Below, piece by piece: positions 63,600-64,000 of a DNA stretch of 64,000 nucleotides. This stretch comes from an uncultured Treponema sp. (lineage in GTDB: Bacteria > Spirochaetota > Spirochaetia > Treponematales > Treponemataceae). The number at the start of each line of letters is the position of its first letter. Within the stretch, counting starts at the first letter, position 1. The stretch spans positions 173,425 to 237,424 of the forward strand of contig NZ_CAKVAM010000005.1 in NCBI RefSeq assembly GCF_934725225.1, given 5' to 3'. Position numbers and translations under genes: made by a program. The notes beneath the pieces were generated by a model that was not told where the DNA came from, did not search any database, and worked only from the letters and a program-made list of their open reading frames with translations.

Positions 63600-63673
63600 G
63601 CGTTCGTAGCTCAACTGGATAGAGCAGTGGACTTCGAATCCGAAGGTTGCACGTTCGAGCCGTGTCGGACGCA
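63600..63673 (+). tRNA. tRNA-Arg (TCG)
   Basis: Acceptor GCGTTCG pairs with CGGACGC; the anticodon loop CTTCGAA lies between GGA and TCC arms; T arm has GTTCGAG. CCA is not encoded. Confidence 0.93.
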
Positions 63674-63680
63674 TAAAATC

Positions 63681-63753
63681 GGGCGATTAGCTCAGCTGGT
63701 AGAGCAACAGACTCTTAATCTGTGGGTCGGGAGTTCGATCCTCCCATCGCTCA
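63681..63753 (+). tRNA. tRNA-Lys (CTT)
   Basis: Acceptor GGGCGAT pairs with ATCGCTC; anticodon stem ACAGA/TCTGT encloses CTCTTAA; T loop TTCGATC. Confidence 0.94.
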
Positions 63754-63792
63754 AAGGATTTTGAAACACTCTGTGTAGGTCAAAAAATTCAC

Positions 63793-63873
63793 GCGAGAGT
63801 GGTGAAATTGGCAGACACGCTAGACTTAGGATCTAGTGCCCTAGGCGTGAGGGTTCAAGTCCCTCCTTTCGCA
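63793..63873 (+). tRNA. tRNA-Leu (TAG)
   Basis: Class II tRNA with a variable arm. Acceptor GCGAGAG pairs with CTTTCGC; anticodon stem CTAGA/TCTAG encloses CTTAGGA; T loop TTCAAGT. Confidence 0.93.
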
Positions 63874-63927
63874 TATTTTAATCTTCTTTTTAAATGAAAA
63901 GAAATTAATACAAAACGCAGAGGTTTT

Positions 63928-63999
63928 GCGGAAATGGCTCAATGGTAGAGCGCGACCTTGCCAAGGTCGATGTTGCGGGTTCGATTCCCGTTTTCCGCT
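63928..63999 (+). tRNA. tRNA-Gly (GCC)
   Basis: Acceptor GCGGAAA pairs with TTTCCGC; anticodon stem CGACC/GGTCG encloses TTGCCAA; T loop TTCGATT. It ends one base before the window edge. Confidence 0.94.
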
Positions 64000-64000
64000 C

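Overview
The window looks like the chromosome of an AT-rich spirochaete, most consistent with a gut or rumen Treponema. The grounds are the gene mix (KsgA, YggS, RluD, short ComEC, PilZ, NtrBC, HolB, CvpA and MurG in short overlapping runs), the dominance of AT-rich codons, and accessory families common in treponemes (HU-like/DUF4469, DUF3990/DUF3791, a NusG paralogue). The genus is inferred from content; no rRNA is present.

Left half (about 1-25.4 kb), all minus strand: one long surface-glycan locus read from 25.3 kb down to the left edge. Its promoter-proximal part encodes a complete nonulosonic-acid pathway of the legionaminic type: LegB-like dehydratase, CMP transferase, LegC-like aminotransferase, NeuD/LegH-like acetyltransferase, NeuC/LegG-like hydrolysing epimerase, NeuB/LegI-like synthase and a PtmE-like CBS-nucleotidyltransferase. 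Interleaved are a DltA-like adenylating enzyme, an acyl carrier protein, a FemAB/GNAT-like transferase, and an SSS symporter with a 36-residue single-helix partner. Then come a Wzx-type flippase, a Wzy-type polymerase, five or six glycosyltransferases and three or four O-/N-acyltransferases. Three long G tracts (8, 9 and 10 G on the coding strand) lie in or beside acyltransferase genes. The 9-G tract puts the start of a membrane acyltransferase out of frame with the rest of the gene, so that gene looks phase-OFF here. The distal end carries a DUF2971 gene and a PIN-like gene that runs off the window.

Middle (25.4-29 kb): a decayed accessory patch with 22-bp direct repeats, a DUF3791/DUF3990 cassette with a frameshift, a DUF4160 pair, an HU-like gene with a broken N-terminus, and a NusG/RfaH/LoaP-type paralogue that may serve the long glycan operon.

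29-36.4 kb: an RND efflux operon (double TetR regulator, TolC, AcrA, AcrB, PII-like small protein) with a perfect palindrome upstream of the regulator and a clear terminator after the last gene.

36.5-60.3 kb: ordinary core genes for RNA modification, PLP homeostasis, competence, c-di-GMP binding, threonine synthesis, cell wall (MurC, MurG), xylose use (XylAB with a divergent AraC regulator), NtrBC signalling and a clamp-loader subunit. Between xylA and murC is a regular array of seven 18-bp hairpins at about 41-bp spacing, with a 123-bp higher-order period.

60.3-64 kb: an ECF vitamin/amino-acid importer operon (S, A, A, T) and a tRNA cluster (His, Arg, Lys, Leu, Gly).
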